DNA of 64,000 nt from Oryzomicrobium sp. (GCF_021287045.1 NZ_JAJTBG010000009.1:144626-208625); one strand, 5' to 3'. Shown: positions 45,942-54,844, counted from the stretch's first letter. Notes: generated from the sequence alone by a model not told the origin. Program-made: numbers and translations.

Positions 45942-47024
45942 TTACTTTGCCGGGGCGCCCGACAGGATCCACTGGACCAGGCTCTTGATCTCCTCGTCCT
46001 TGAGGGATTGCGGCGGCATGGGAATCTGGCCCCACACGCCGGCGCCGCCCTGCTTCACCTTGGCGACCAGTTTACCTTCCGCGTCGCCCTTGCCCTTGTA
46101 CTTGGCCGCCACCTCGTTGAAGCCCGGGCCGACCACCTTGTTGGTCAGGCCGTGGCAGGCGGTGCAGCCGGAGGCCTGGGCGAGCTGGTGCGCCTGGGCG
46201 TTGGCGGAGGGCTTCTCCGCCGCGGCGGCCGGCTGGCCCTTGGCGGCGTTGATGTCCTTGCCGCGGGTGGCGCCGATGGTGCGGTTCTGCTCGGCCAGGT
46301 TACCGTGGGCGGTCTCGGCGTAGTCCGGCAGGGTCGAGCCGATCTTCACCTCGGTCTTGCAGTTGCTCATGCAGGCCACCGCCTTCACGTCCGGCTTGCC
46401 GGTGCCGATGCCCTTGCCCGGCCACAGGCCGTGGTCGGTGGTCATGCCGTTGCGGTTGGGCATGCGCTTTTGCACTTCGGCGATGTTGGCGTCGGAGAGC
46501 ACGAAGTCGGCCGGCACGATCTCGCCCAGGTTGAGGATGTAGGCAAGCACCGCGTACACCTCGTCGGTCTTGAGGGACTTGGGCGCGGTCCACGGCATGG
46601 CCCGGTTGATGTAGTCCCACAGGGTCGACAGGGTGGCCACCTTCATCAGCGTGGTGCGCTGGGGGAAGCTGGAGCCGGGCTGGAGGTTCTTGACGTGGCC
46701 GGTCTTGATGTCGTCGGCGGTGGTGCCACCGACGATGGGGGTGAACACCTCGTTCGATTCGCCGAAGGTGCCGTGGCAGGTGGCGCACTTGGCCTCCCAC
46801 ACGTCCTGGCCCTGCTCCACCGAGCCCTGGCCCTTGGGCAGGCCCTTGAAGTCGGGGCGCACGTCGATGTCCCAGGCGCGGATTTCCGCCGGAGTGGCGG
46901 CCCGGCCCAGGCCCTCGAAGGCCGGGTTGGCGGCCGGGGCGGCGCCCTTGCCGGCGGCCAGGGCCGAGGTGGCGCCCAGGGCGCCGATCAGGGCAACACA
47001 GGCGAGCTTAGAGAACCTGGACAT
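45942..47024 (-). CDS. soxD: SoxD, diheme cytochrome c subunit of sulfane dehydrogenase
   Basis: This 360-residue periplasmic cytochrome has a signal peptide (about 1-23) and two heme c motifs, CATCH (C80, C83, H84) and CTACH (about 287-291). An MPNRNGMTTDHG segment and a C-terminal MPPQSLKDEEI axial Met region fit SoxD. It takes electrons from the molybdenum subunit SoxC. Its start lies inside the end of soxC (17-base overlap), indicating coupled translation. Retaining soxCD means the full eight-electron oxidation of thiosulfate can occur without sulfur globules. Confidence 0.95.
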   Translation of the reverse strand: MSRFSKLACVALIGALGATSALAAGKGAAPAANPAFEGLGRAATPAEIRAWDIDVRPDFKGLPKGQGSVEQGQDVWEAKCATCHGTFGESNEVFTPIVGGTTADDIKTGHVKNLQPGSSFPQRTTLMKVATLSTLWDYINRAMPWTAPKSLKTDEVYAVLAYILNLGEIVPADFVLSDANIAEVQKRMPNRNGMTTDHGLWPGKGIGTGKPDVKAVACMSNCKTEVKIGSTLPDYAETAHGNLAEQNRTIGATRGKDINAAKGQPAAAAEKPSANAQAHQLAQASGCTACHGLTNKVVGPGFNEVAAKYKGKGDAEGKLVAKVKQGGAGVWGQIPMPPQSLKDEEIKSLVQWILSGAPAK

Positions 47025-48393
47025 TGGACACCTCCCCGCTCTCGGCCACTTTCCAGGATTGAATGGCGTTGTTGTGATAGATCGACTTGGTGCCGCGCAC
47101 GGCGCGCAGCTGGCCGTAGGACGGCTGGACGTAACCGGTTTCGTCGGTGACCCGGGATTGCAGAATGGCCGGCTTGCCGTCCCACACCCAGCCAATGTTG
47201 AAGCGGCTCAGGGCCTTGGAATGGACCGGGCCTTCCAGGCGCGCTTCCTTCCAGTTGATGCCGCCGTCGAAGGACACATCCACCTTCTTGACCTTGCCCC
47301 GGCCGGACCAGGCCAGGCCGGTGACGTTGTAGAAGCCCTTGTCGAGCAGCATCTGGCCGCCGGAGGGGCTGGTGATGACCGACTTGGCCTCCTGGGTGGA
47401 GGTGTACTGGCGGTGCTGGCCGTTGGGCATCAGGTCGATGTAGTGCACCGCCTCGTCCTTGGAGGCGTAGGGCTGGTCGCCCACCTCGATGCGGCGCAGC
47501 CACTTGACCCAGGACACGCCCTGGACGCCCGGCACCACCAGGCGCAGCGGGTAGCCGTTCTCGGGGCGCAGCATTTCGCCGTTCTGTCCGTAGGCCACCA
47601 GCACCTCGTCGGACAGCACCAGTTCCATGGGGATGGTACGGGTCATGGAGGAGCCGTCGGCGCCCTCGGCCAGGATGTACTTGCCCTTCTTCAGGTCGGC
47701 GCCGCAGTCCTCAAGAATCCAGCGCAGGGGTACCCCGGTGAATTCGGAGCAGGACAGCATGCCGTGGGAGTACTGGACGGTGGGCACCGCCACGTTGCCC
47801 CACTCCATGCCGGTGTTGGCGCCGCATTCGATGAAGTGGATGCGCGACACCGGCGGCATGCGCAGGATGTCGTCCATGGTGTAGACCTTGGGCCGCTTGA
47901 CCATGGAGGGATCGGAGCCGTTGATCATCAGGCGGTGGCGCGACGGATCGATGTCCTGCCAGCCCTGGTGGTGGCGCTCGAAGTGCAGGCCCGAGGGGGT
48001 GATGATGCCGAACAGGCCCTGCAACGGGGTGAAGGCCACGGACGAGCCGGACACTCGGGTCAGGCCCGGCGATTCGCGGCGGATCAGGCCTTTTTCGTAC
48101 TGGCTGGGCAAGCCGTAGGGGCGGGCGGCGACGCCTTGGCCCAGGCTGGTGCTCCAGGGCGGCAGGGTGAGGATGGCGGAGTCGCCCTCCTCGGCGGCCC
48201 GGGCCAGGCCGGAAAAGCCGGCGGCGCCGGCACCCATGGCGGCCACGGCGGCGGAAAAGCTGCCGCGCAGGAAATCCCGGCGGCCAGCCTTGACCGCGGC
48301 GATGTCGTCCTGGCTCAGGAAGCCCTCGGGGGCCGGGCGCACCTTGCCCAGGCGCTGGCCGGCGCCCTCCGGCCGTGTCGGATGCTCACTCAT
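47008..48393 (-). CDS. soxC: SoxC, molybdenum subunit of sulfane dehydrogenase
   Basis: A 461-residue protein of the sulfite oxidase family with a Tat motif (RRDFLRG, 39-45). The molybdopterin-cofactor domain has IHFIECGANTGMEW with the Mo ligand Cys (C190). The C-terminal Mo-co dimerisation domain (about 330-461) contains VDVSFDGGINW. It oxidises the sulfane sulfur bound to SoxY. ATG 48393 follows GGGGAGA. It is the first sox structural gene of this minus-strand operon, 103 bases from the ArsR-family gene. Confidence 0.96.
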   Translation of the reverse strand: MSEHPTRPEGAGQRLGKVRPAPEGFLSQDDIAAVKAGRRDFLRGSFSAAVAAMGAGAAGFSGLARAAEEGDSAILTLPPWSTSLGQGVAARPYGLPSQYEKGLIRRESPGLTRVSGSSVAFTPLQGLFGIITPSGLHFERHHQGWQDIDPSRHRLMINGSDPSMVKRPKVYTMDDILRMPPVSRIHFIECGANTGMEWGNVAVPTVQYSHGMLSCSEFTGVPLRWILEDCGADLKKGKYILAEGADGSSMTRTIPMELVLSDEVLVAYGQNGEMLRPENGYPLRLVVPGVQGVSWVKWLRRIEVGDQPYASKDEAVHYIDLMPNGQHRQYTSTQEAKSVITSPSGGQMLLDKGFYNVTGLAWSGRGKVKKVDVSFDGGINWKEARLEGPVHSKALSRFNIGWVWDGKPAILQSRVTDETGYVQPSYGQLRAVRGTKSIYHNNAIQSWKVAESGEVSNVQVL

Positions 48394-48428
48394 GCAGTCT
48401 CCCCTCTCATGGATGGCATGGTTCATTT

Positions 48429-48441
48429 GAATATTCGAATA
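48429..48441. promoter_or_regulatory. Palindromic AT-rich site before soxC
   Basis: GAATATTC (48429-48436) and TATTCGAATA (48432-48441), two perfect overlapping palindromes. They lie 36-48 bases before the soxC start, in the gap after the ArsR-type gene. This may be an operator for that regulator or another. Confidence 0.5.
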
Positions 48442-48496
48442 AAGCGATTATCCAGACGTCGCTCAGGCATCGCGCCGCGGGCCGGGCTTTCACCCG

Positions 48497-48838
48497 TTAG
48501 GCGTCGCTCGCCGGGAACAGGCCGGCGCCGTCGGCCGGCAGCCGGTCAGCCCGGCTGGCCACCGACACGCACACGGTGCGGCACAGGTCTACGAAATTCT
48601 GATCCACCACCCGGTAGAACACCTCGTTGCCGTCCCGGCGGCGGTCCACCACGCCGGCCCGGTAGAGCAGGCTGAGGTGCCGCGAGACGTTGGCCTGGGT
48701 CAGGCCGATGGCGTCCACCACTTCGTGCACCGGCTTTTCGCTGTTGCACAGGCAGTGAAGAATCCGCAGACGGGTCGGGTCCGAAAGCAGGCTGAAGTAC
48801 TCAGCCACCACATCGAACACCTTGTCGACTTCGTCCAT
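48497..48838 (-). CDS. ArsR/SmtB family regulator (SoxR/BigR-like)
   Basis: A 113-residue winged-helix repressor: LLSDPTRLRILHCLCNSEKP near the N-terminus and LTQANVSRHLSLLYRAGVVD as the recognition helix. It has four cysteines (29, 31, 86, 90), so it could respond to persulfide or sulfide like SqrR/BigR or bind a metal; C29/C31 and C86/C90 are candidates for linked sites. It lies just upstream of soxC on the same strand and divergent from the flavocytochrome c genes, as expected for a sulfur-oxidation repressor. I infer the role from context. Confidence 0.9.
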   Translation of the reverse strand: MDEVDKVFDVVAEYFSLLSDPTRLRILHCLCNSEKPVHEVVDAIGLTQANVSRHLSLLYRAGVVDRRRDGNEVFYRVVDQNFVDLCRTVCVSVASRADRLPADGAGLFPASDA

Positions 48839-48888
48839 GACAGCGTAGAGTCCGAATAACGCGCTTCGTTGATTGGTGCGTTAAATCT

Positions 48889-48904
48889 ATAACTATGTAG
48901 TTAT
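48889..48904. promoter_or_regulatory. Candidate ArsR-family operator
   Basis: ATAACTA and TAGTTAT are perfect 7-bp arms around TG. The site lies 51 bases before the ArsR-type gene on one side and about 205 bases before the cytochrome gene (49109) on the other. Its length and AT-rich palindromic character fit ArsR/SmtB operators. Confidence 0.6.
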
Positions 48905-49108
48905 ATAGTCAATAACGCTGCGTGCTGTAGCGCAGCATAAAACGATGTCCTCGGCATCCCCGTCTTGCCCCGTCCAATCGGGGAAAATTCGCGGGAGCAC
49001 GAGGAAGAGAACAGGCTGTCGTTACCCGCGCCGGCGCGAGGCGCCCTCCCGGGCCGCCGAATGCGGCGCACCATTCCCTGCGGGAAAACCAGCTTTCAAG
49101 GAGGAAAC

Positions 49109-49432
49109 ATGATTCGTTCGTCGCACCGACGGGCCCTGGCCCTGATTGCCGCCGCCGCCCTCGCCGGCGCCAGCGGCAGCGCCCTGGCCAAGGACCCGAA
49201 CCTGGGCCGCAACCTGGCCGCCACTTGCGCCAATTGCCACGGCACCAACGGCCAGGCCGTGCCCGGCTCCGGCCTGGACGCCCTGGCCGGCACGCCCCGG
49301 GACAAGCTCTTGCAGAAGCTCAACGACTTCAAGACCGGTGTGAAGCCGGCGACGATCATGCATCAGATCAGCAAGGGCTACACCGACGAGCAACTGGGCC
49401 TGATCGCCGACTACTTTGCCGCGCAGAAATAA
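49109..49432 (+). CDS. Monoheme cytochrome c subunit of sulfide dehydrogenase (FccA/SoxE-like)
   Basis: A 107-residue periplasmic cytochrome with a signal peptide (about 1-27) and a single heme c site, CANCH (C40, C43, H44). Start ATG 49109 follows a clear AAGGAGG. It precedes the flavoprotein gene by 12 bases. The pair is the sulfide-oxidising flavocytochrome c (FccAB or SoxEF). Unlike some FccA proteins with two hemes, this one shows a single motif. Confidence 0.9.
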   Translation: MIRSSHRRALALIAAAALAGASGSALAKDPNLGRNLAATCANCHGTNGQAVPGSGLDALAGTPRDKLLQKLNDFKTGVKPATIMHQISKGYTDEQLGLIADYFAAQK

Positions 49433-49444
49433 GGGGGAGCGACC

Positions 49445-50743
49445 ATGCCGAATCTGAATCAATTCAATCGCCGCGACTTCATCAAGGCGGCCGGTGCCGC
49501 CTCCGTGGCAGGCTCGACCCTGGGCCTGACGGCCTGCGCCGGCGGCGCCAGCAAGGCCCGCGGCCATGTGGTGGTGGTGGGCGGCGGCTACGGCGGTACC
49601 ACCGTGGCCAAGTACCTGCGCATGTGGAGCGACCGGGGCATCGACGTGACCCTGGTGGAGCGCAACGCCAACTTCGTCTCGTGCCCCATCTCCAACCTGG
49701 TGGTGGCCGGCTACAAGGGCCTGGACGACATCACCGTTTCCTACGAGGGCCTCAAGACCCACTGGGGCGTGCGGGTCATCAAGGACGAAGTGACCGCGGT
49801 GGACACCGCCAAGCGCACCGTCACCCTGGCCCAGGGCGGCACCCTGTCCTACGACCGGCTGGTGCTCTCCCCCGGCGTGGACTTCCAGTGGGACCAGGTG
49901 CCGGCGCTGAACAACGCCGACGCCCAGGGCAAGATCCTGCACGCCTGGAAAGCCGGCCCCCAGACCGTGGCCCTGCGCAAGCAGCTGGAAGACATGAAGG
50001 ACGGCGGCGTGTTCGCCATCTCCATCCCCAAGGCGCCCTACCGCTGCCCTCCCGGGCCCTACGAGCGGGCCAGCGTGGTGGCCGCCTACCTGAAGGCGAA
50101 GAAGCCCAAATCCAAAGTGCTGATCCTCGACGCCAACGAAGAGGTGATTTCCAAGAAGGCCCTGTTCATGAAGGCCTGGGACGACCTGTACAAAGGCATC
50201 GTCGAGTACCGGCCGAACAGCCAGCTCACCGACGTGGACGTGGCCGGCAAGACCGCCCTGCTCGAGTTCGACAAGGTCAAGGCCGACGTGCTCAACGTCA
50301 TCCCGCCCCAGCGCACCGGCGAGATCGCCGCCAAGGCCGGCCTCAAGCTGATCAACAACCGCTGGGTGGACATCAACTGGCTGACCATGGAATCGACCAA
50401 CACCCCGGGGGTCCATGTCCTGGGCGACGCCATCTTCCCGGCGCCGACCATGCCCAAGTCCGGGCACATGGCCAACCAGCACGCCAAGGTGGCCGCCGCT
50501 GCCATCATCAACCTGCAGTCCGGCCAGGAGCCCAACCCGGAGCCGGTGGTGATGAACACCTGCTACAGCTTCGTCGCCGAAAAGAGCGTCATCCACGTCG
50601 CCTCGGTGCACCGCTACGACGCGGAGAAGAAGCAGCCGATGCCGGTGGCCGGCGCCGGCGGCGTCTCGGCGGCGCGCAACGAGCTGGAGGCGAAGATCGC
50701 CCTGGGCTGGGCCAAGAACATCTGGGCCGACATGCTGACCTGA
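49445..50743 (+). CDS. Sulfide dehydrogenase flavoprotein (FccB/SoxF-like)
   Basis: This 432-residue FAD protein has a Tat signal (RRDFIKAAG at about 10-18). The FAD-binding start is VVVVGGGYGGTTVAKYL. The NAD(P)/FAD-oxidoreductase middle has ISNLVVAGYKG, and GVHVLGDAIFPAPTMPKSGHMAN is the late FAD-binding segment. The C-terminal flavocytochrome c domain includes EPVVMNTCYSFVAE with the redox Cys. It transfers electrons from sulfide to the preceding cytochrome. Close relatives with the same Cys pattern occur in sulfur-oxidising bacteria. Confidence 0.92.
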   Translation: MPNLNQFNRRDFIKAAGAASVAGSTLGLTACAGGASKARGHVVVVGGGYGGTTVAKYLRMWSDRGIDVTLVERNANFVSCPISNLVVAGYKGLDDITVSYEGLKTHWGVRVIKDEVTAVDTAKRTVTLAQGGTLSYDRLVLSPGVDFQWDQVPALNNADAQGKILHAWKAGPQTVALRKQLEDMKDGGVFAISIPKAPYRCPPGPYERASVVAAYLKAKKPKSKVLILDANEEVISKKALFMKAWDDLYKGIVEYRPNSQLTDVDVAGKTALLEFDKVKADVLNVIPPQRTGEIAAKAGLKLINNRWVDINWLTMESTNTPGVHVLGDAIFPAPTMPKSGHMANQHAKVAAAAIINLQSGQEPNPEPVVMNTCYSFVAEKSVIHVASVHRYDAEKKQPMPVAGAGGVSAARNELEAKIALGWAKNIWADMLT

Positions 50744-50785
50744 GCCGCACCGCAAGCTGGCGCCATTTGAAACCCCGCGCCAGTA

Positions 50786-50818
50786 GGGCATCTCCAGGCA
50801 CCCCACCTGGAGATGCCC
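50786..50818. repeat. Perfect 13-bp hairpin after the flavoprotein gene
   Basis: GGGCATCTCCAGG (50786-50798) and CCTGGAGATGCCC (50806-50818) with a 7-base loop. It directly precedes the bidirectional terminator at 50822, so the interval is almost one continuous structured RNA. Confidence 0.8.
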
Positions 50819-50821
50819 GAA

Positions 50822-50862
50822 AACAAAGGCCCGCCGGGAGTGCATCCCGGCGGGCCTTTGTT
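50822..50862. terminator. Bidirectional terminator between sulfide dehydrogenase and cytochrome c4 genes
   Basis: A perfect 18-bp stem: AACAAAGGCCCGCCGGGA (50822-50839) and its complement (50845-50862) around GTGCA. It has no long T run but is very stable. It separates the plus-strand flavoprotein gene from the convergent cytochrome c4 gene. Confidence 0.85.
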
Positions 50863-50924
50863 CATGCGGCGTTTGGCGGAGGGCGGCGGACAAAGTGCCG
50901 GACGGGCCGGCATCCGCCATCCAC

Positions 50925-51557
50925 TCAGTCCAGGGCGCCGATGTACTCGGCCACCGCCCTCGCCTCCAGCTCGGTCAGCTTGGAGGCCACCGCGTGCATC
51001 ACCGCATTGTCGTTGGTGCGCTCGCGCTTGTTGAACTGCTTCAACTGCTCCTCGATGTAGAGCGGATGCTGGCCCGCCAGGCGCGGCAGCTGGGTGGTGC
51101 CGTAACCCTTGCTTCCGTGGCAACTGGAACAGGCGGCCACCCCGGAATAGGGGTTGCCCTTGGTGAAGATGTAGCGCCCCACCCCGGCCAGGTCGGCGTC
51201 CCGGGGCTTGTGCGGCGCGGGCTTCTTGGCCTCGAAGAAGGCGCCCAGGGCCGCCATCTCGCCCTTGGTCAGTTCCTGGACCTGGGACTGCATGGTGTCG
51301 CTCTTGCGCCGGCCGCTCTGGAAGTCGGCCAGCTGCTTGGCCACGTACTCGGCGTTCTGCCCCGCCAGGCGGGGAAAGATCGGGCTGGACGACTCGCCCT
51401 CGGCGCCGTGGCAGAGGAAGCAGCGCCCGCCGACGATCTCCTCGGCCCGGGCCAGGTCCGGCTTGGCCGGACCGGCGGCGTGGGCTGCCCCGGCCCCAGC
51501 CACGGCCCCGACAATGGCCAGCAGCGCCACGGCGCCGCGCATCTTGGTCTTGTTCAT
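50925..51557 (-). CDS. Diheme cytochrome c4
   Basis: A 210-residue periplasmic protein with a signal peptide (about 1-27) and two similar cytochrome domains. The heme sites are CFLCH (C46, C49, H50) and a second CSSCH (about residue 145), each with its PRLAGQ segment. It would carry electrons between Sox/FccAB cytochromes and a terminal oxidase or nitrite reductase. ATG 51557 follows AAGGGAG; a longer reading from 51605 is less likely. Convergent with the flavoprotein gene. Confidence 0.9.
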   Translation of the reverse strand: MNKTKMRGAVALLAIVGAVAGAGAAHAAGPAKPDLARAEEIVGGRCFLCHGAEGESSSPIFPRLAGQNAEYVAKQLADFQSGRRKSDTMQSQVQELTKGEMAALGAFFEAKKPAPHKPRDADLAGVGRYIFTKGNPYSGVAACSSCHGSKGYGTTQLPRLAGQHPLYIEEQLKQFNKRERTNDNAVMHAVASKLTELEARAVAEYIGALD

Positions 51558-51692
51558 GTCTCGCTCCCTTATTGGTGTTGTTCCGCCGAATTCCGGCACA
51601 GCCACGTGCCATGCCGCTGCGGCGCTATTTCAGAATGTCATGAAATAGTAATGGAGCAAGACCGGGCGCCACAAGCCGGGCACCCGGGCGGA

Positions 51693-52154
51693 TCAGTGCT
51701 TGCCGGTGCTGCCGAAGCCGTCGCCGCCCCGGTCGGAGGCTTCGAATTCCTCGACCACGTTGAAGCCCACCTGCACCACCGGCACCACCACCAGCTGGGC
51801 GATGCGGTCCAGGGGATTGATGGTGAAGGCGTCCTTGCCCCGGTTCCACACCGAGATGAGGATTTCGCCCTGGTAGTCGCTGTCGATCAGCCCCACCAGG
51901 TTGCCCAGCACCACGCCGTGCTTGTGTCCCAGGCCGGAGCGGGGAAGGATCATGGCGGCCAGCCCCGGGTCGGACAGGTGGATGGCGATGCCGGAGGGGA
52001 CCAGGGTGGTGTCCCCCGGACGGACGTGGAGCGGCGCCTCGATGCAGGCGCGCAGGTCCAGCCCCGCCGCCCCCGGGGTGGCGTAGCGGGGCGGCATTTC
52101 GCGCAGGCGGTTGTCGAGCAGCTTGATGTCGATGTAGTGCATGGCGTTGTCCAT
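51693..52154 (-). CDS. dut: dUTP pyrophosphatase
   Basis: A 153-residue complete trimeric dUTPase. The five motifs are readable: [47 protein letters not shown] and a C-terminal [13 protein letters not shown]. It cleaves dUTP to dUMP, limiting uracil in DNA. It follows coaBC by 18 bases, a standard pairing. Confidence 0.97.
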   Translation of the reverse strand: MDNAMHYIDIKLLDNRLREMPPRYATPGAAGLDLRACIEAPLHVRPGDTTLVPSGIAIHLSDPGLAAMILPRSGLGHKHGVVLGNLVGLIDSDYQGEILISVWNRGKDAFTINPLDRIAQLVVVPVVQVGFNVVEEFEASDRGGDGFGSTGKH

Positions 52155-52172
52155 GGGCAGAGGTGCGGTCCG

Positions 52173-53447
52173 TCAGGAAGCGAGGGCGGCGGCGACCCGG
52201 GCGACGATGGCCCGGGCGATGCCGTCCTTGCGGGTGGTGTCGAGGGGATGGGCGCCGGCGGCATCGAACAGGATGACCCGGTTGCTGTCGCCGCCGAAAC
52301 CGTCGGCGATCAGGTTGCCCACCACCAGGGGAAGATTCTTCTTGATCCGCTTCGACTCGGCGTACTGGGCCAGGTCGTGGCTCTCGGCGGCAAAGCCGAC
52401 GCAGTAGGGCGGCCGGGGCAGCGCCGCCACGTCGGAGAGGATGTCCGGGTTGCGCACCAGGGCCAGGCTCATGGCCTCGCCGCCGGCGGCGGTCTTCTTG
52501 ATCTTGCGGGTCTCGGGCGCCGCCGGCCGGTAGTCGGCCACCGCCGCCACGGCGATGAACACGTCGGCGTCCACCGCCTGGGGCAGCACCGCGCCGTGCA
52601 TCTCCAGGGCGCTGGTGACGTCGATGCGCGCCACCCCCACCGGGCAGGGCAGGCCGGTGGGGCCGCTCACCAGGGTCACCTCGGCGCCGGCCTGGCGCGC
52701 CGCCCGGGCCAGGGCATAGCCCATGCGCCCCGACGACAGGTTGGTGATGCCGCGCACCGGGTCGATGGCTTCGAAAGTGGGGCCGGCGGTGAGCAGCACC
52801 TTCTTGCCGGCCAGTACCTTGGGGGTGAAGAAGGCGATCACCTCTTCCACCAGCACCTCGGGCTCCAACATGCGGCCAAAGCCGGTCTCGCCGCAGGCCT
52901 GGACGCCTTCGTCCGGGCCGAGCACGGCGATGCCGTCGGCGGCCAGTTGGGCGACGTTGCGTTGGGTGGCCGGGTTGTCCCACATCTGCCGGTTCATGGC
53001 CGGCGCCACCAGCAACGGGCAATCCCGGGCCAGCACCAGGGTGGAGAGCAGGTCGTCGGCCCGGCCCTGCACCACCTTGGCCAGGAAGTCGGCGGTAGCC
53101 GGGGCCACCAGCATCGCGTCCGCTTCCCGGGACAGCTCGATGTGGGGCATCAGGTTGGGCACCCGCTCGTCCCAGGCATCGACGAACACCGCCTGGCCCG
53201 ACAGGGCCTGGAAGGTGGCGGGGGCGACGAAGCGGGTCGCCGCCTCGGTCATGGCCACCCGCACCGTGGCGCCGGCCTTGATCAATTGGCGGGTCAGCTC
53301 GGCCGCCTTGTAGGCGGCCACCCCGCCGGTCACCCCGAGCAGGATGTGCCGGCCGGCCAGTTCGAGCCCGTCGACCGAAGAGGAAGATGGGCTCGCTTGC
53401 GCGGCTTGCAGGGAACGCGCGGACTGCCCAGGCAAAGCCATTGTCAT
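52173..53447 (-). CDS. coaBC: Phosphopantothenoylcysteine decarboxylase/phosphopantothenate-cysteine ligase
   Basis: This 424-residue bifunctional enzyme makes 4-phosphopantetheine in CoA synthesis. The N-terminal flavoprotein (CoaC) has LLGVTGGVAAYKAAEL at about residue 35 and PAMNRQMWDNPATQ. The C-terminal CoaB has AGPTFEAIDPVRGITNLSSGRMGYALA and VGFAAES. The first 22 residues are variable. Start ATG 53447 is chosen to begin just before the conserved region; the upstream region to 53516 has no ribosome site. It is divergent from radC. Confidence 0.96.
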   Translation of the reverse strand: MTMALPGQSARSLQAAQASPSSSSVDGLELAGRHILLGVTGGVAAYKAAELTRQLIKAGATVRVAMTEAATRFVAPATFQALSGQAVFVDAWDERVPNLMPHIELSREADAMLVAPATADFLAKVVQGRADDLLSTLVLARDCPLLVAPAMNRQMWDNPATQRNVAQLAADGIAVLGPDEGVQACGETGFGRMLEPEVLVEEVIAFFTPKVLAGKKVLLTAGPTFEAIDPVRGITNLSSGRMGYALARAARQAGAEVTLVSGPTGLPCPVGVARIDVTSALEMHGAVLPQAVDADVFIAVAAVADYRPAAPETRKIKKTAAGGEAMSLALVRNPDILSDVAALPRPPYCVGFAAESHDLAQYAESKRIKKNLPLVVGNLIADGFGGDSNRVILFDAAGAHPLDTTRKDGIARAIVARVAAALAS

Positions 53448-53599
53448 ATCGGTAGTATGCTGCGAAGTGAAATGAGGAATGTGGAAGGGACCCAAAGCGG
53501 CACCGGGACGTTCCACGGCGCCGCCATTCTAGCCCGAGGGCCGGGCCTCGCGTCCCTTCCCCCACCCGGCGCCATCGGCGCCCTTGCCGGAGACCCGCC

Positions 53600-54277
53600 A
53601 TGGCCATCACCGACTGGCCCGCCGCCGACCGCCCCCGCGAAAAGCTGCTCGCCCAGGGCGCCGGCACCCTCACCGACGCCGAGCTGCTGGCCATTTTCCT
53701 GCGCGTCGGCGTCCGTGGCAAAAGCGCCGTGGACCTAGCCCGGGACCTGCTCGCCCGCTTCGGCTCCCTGACCCGGCTGTTCGCCGCCGAGGCGCCCCAG
53801 TTCGCCGCGGTGCCGGGCATGGGCGAGGCCAAGTACGCCCAGCTCCAGGCGGTCCTGGAACTGGCCCGCCGCGCCCTGGGCGAGGAAGTGGCGGAACGCC
53901 CCCTGTTCACCTCGCCCCGGGCGGTGGCCGACTACCTGCGCCTGACCCTGGCCCGGGAGCCCCGGGAAGTCTTTCTCGCCCTGTGGCTGGACGCCCGCCA
54001 CCGGCTGATCGCCAGCGAGCCCCTCTTCCACGGCACCCTGACCCAGACGGCGGTCTACCCGCGGGAGGTGGTCAAGCGGGCCCTGGCCCACAACGCGGCG
54101 GCGGTGATCGTCGCTCACAACCACCCGTCCGGCGCCGCCGAGCCCTCGGCCGCCGACGAGAGCCTGACCCGGGCCCTGCGCGACGCCCTGGCCCTGGTGG
54201 ACGTGCGCCTGCTCGACCACTTCATCGTGCCTTCCGTCGGCGCCCCCCGGTCCCTCGCCGAGCGTGGTCTAATCTGA
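53600..54277 (+). CDS. radC: RadC family protein (JAMM domain)
   Basis: A 225-residue protein with a helix-hairpin-helix start (about 10-85; [20 protein letters not shown]). It ends in a JAMM/MPN+ domain with [14 protein letters not shown], the metal-binding HxHx(10)D. Once called a DNA repair protein, the family may be a metalloprotease or a RadA/replication helper. The 135 bases upstream of it (53447-53600) are the coaBC/radC divergent promoter region. Confidence 0.95.
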   Translation: MAITDWPAADRPREKLLAQGAGTLTDAELLAIFLRVGVRGKSAVDLARDLLARFGSLTRLFAAEAPQFAAVPGMGEAKYAQLQAVLELARRALGEEVAERPLFTSPRAVADYLRLTLAREPREVFLALWLDARHRLIASEPLFHGTLTQTAVYPREVVKRALAHNAAAVIVAHNHPSGAAEPSAADESLTRALRDALALVDVRLLDHFIVPSVGAPRSLAERGLI

Positions 54278-54375
54278 ACGCGGCAAAACTACTTTCTCAC
54301 CCATTCCTGGCGAAACATTGCATGACATTTATTTCTCCAGAACCGCTCCGGCAAGCCGGTATAATCGCGCCAACC

Positions 54376-54738
54376 ATGATCGAACACCGCATGCACAGGC
54401 GCTTTCCGGTGCGTTGGCCCGTCGCCATCGTCTTCGACCACGCCGCCGAACGCGCCACCTACCGGGGCCTGACCTGGGATCTTTCCTTGGGGGGCGCGGC
54501 CATTCTTTCCGAGCACAACCTGTTCGTTCCCGGCGCCGTCACCCTGCTGATCTCGGTGCCGCCCCTCTACCCGGGGCAGCGGCAACCTCTTATCGAAGTG
54601 CGGGCCAACATGGCCTACACGGTGCTCTCCAACACCCACGACTGCTTCCGCCTGGGCATCCGCTTCGACCAGTTCAAGGATAACGGCGAGCAGCGCCTGC
54701 TCGACAACCTGCAGGCCCGCTACGAGATCATCGTCTGA
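54376..54738 (+). CDS. PilZ domain protein, cyclic di-GMP receptor
   Basis: A 120-residue single PilZ domain. The c-di-GMP binding motifs are present: RRFPVRWPV (RxxxR near residue 8) and DLSLGGAAI (D/NxSxxG near residue 37). It binds the messenger made by the diguanylate cyclases elsewhere in this window. ATG 54376 is the most natural start, as the long reading upstream overlaps radC. Confidence 0.92.
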   Translation: MIEHRMHRRFPVRWPVAIVFDHAAERATYRGLTWDLSLGGAAILSEHNLFVPGAVTLLISVPPLYPGQRQPLIEVRANMAYTVLSNTHDCFRLGIRFDQFKDNGEQRLLDNLQARYEIIV

Positions 54739-54778
54739 GCCCCTTCCCGGGGCCGTTCGCGGGAAGTTGCGGAAGTGC

Positions 54779-54808
54779 TTGATATTTCTCGCGCAGTTAC
54801 GTTAAAAT
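54779..54808 (+). promoter_or_regulatory. Sigma-70-like promoter of rpmB
   Basis: TTGATA (54779-54784) and TAAAAT (54803-54808) are separated by 18 bases. This is 37 bases before the rpmB start and is AT-rich compared with surroundings. Confidence 0.65.
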
Positions 54809-54844
54809 CGCCGGCTTTCTCTTCTGTGATTTTGGAGCACTGAC

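Noticed and set aside
44940-47150. 736-residue open frame on the plus strand
   Set aside because: Shadow of soxA, soxZ, soxY and soxD on the other strand; no protein-like features.
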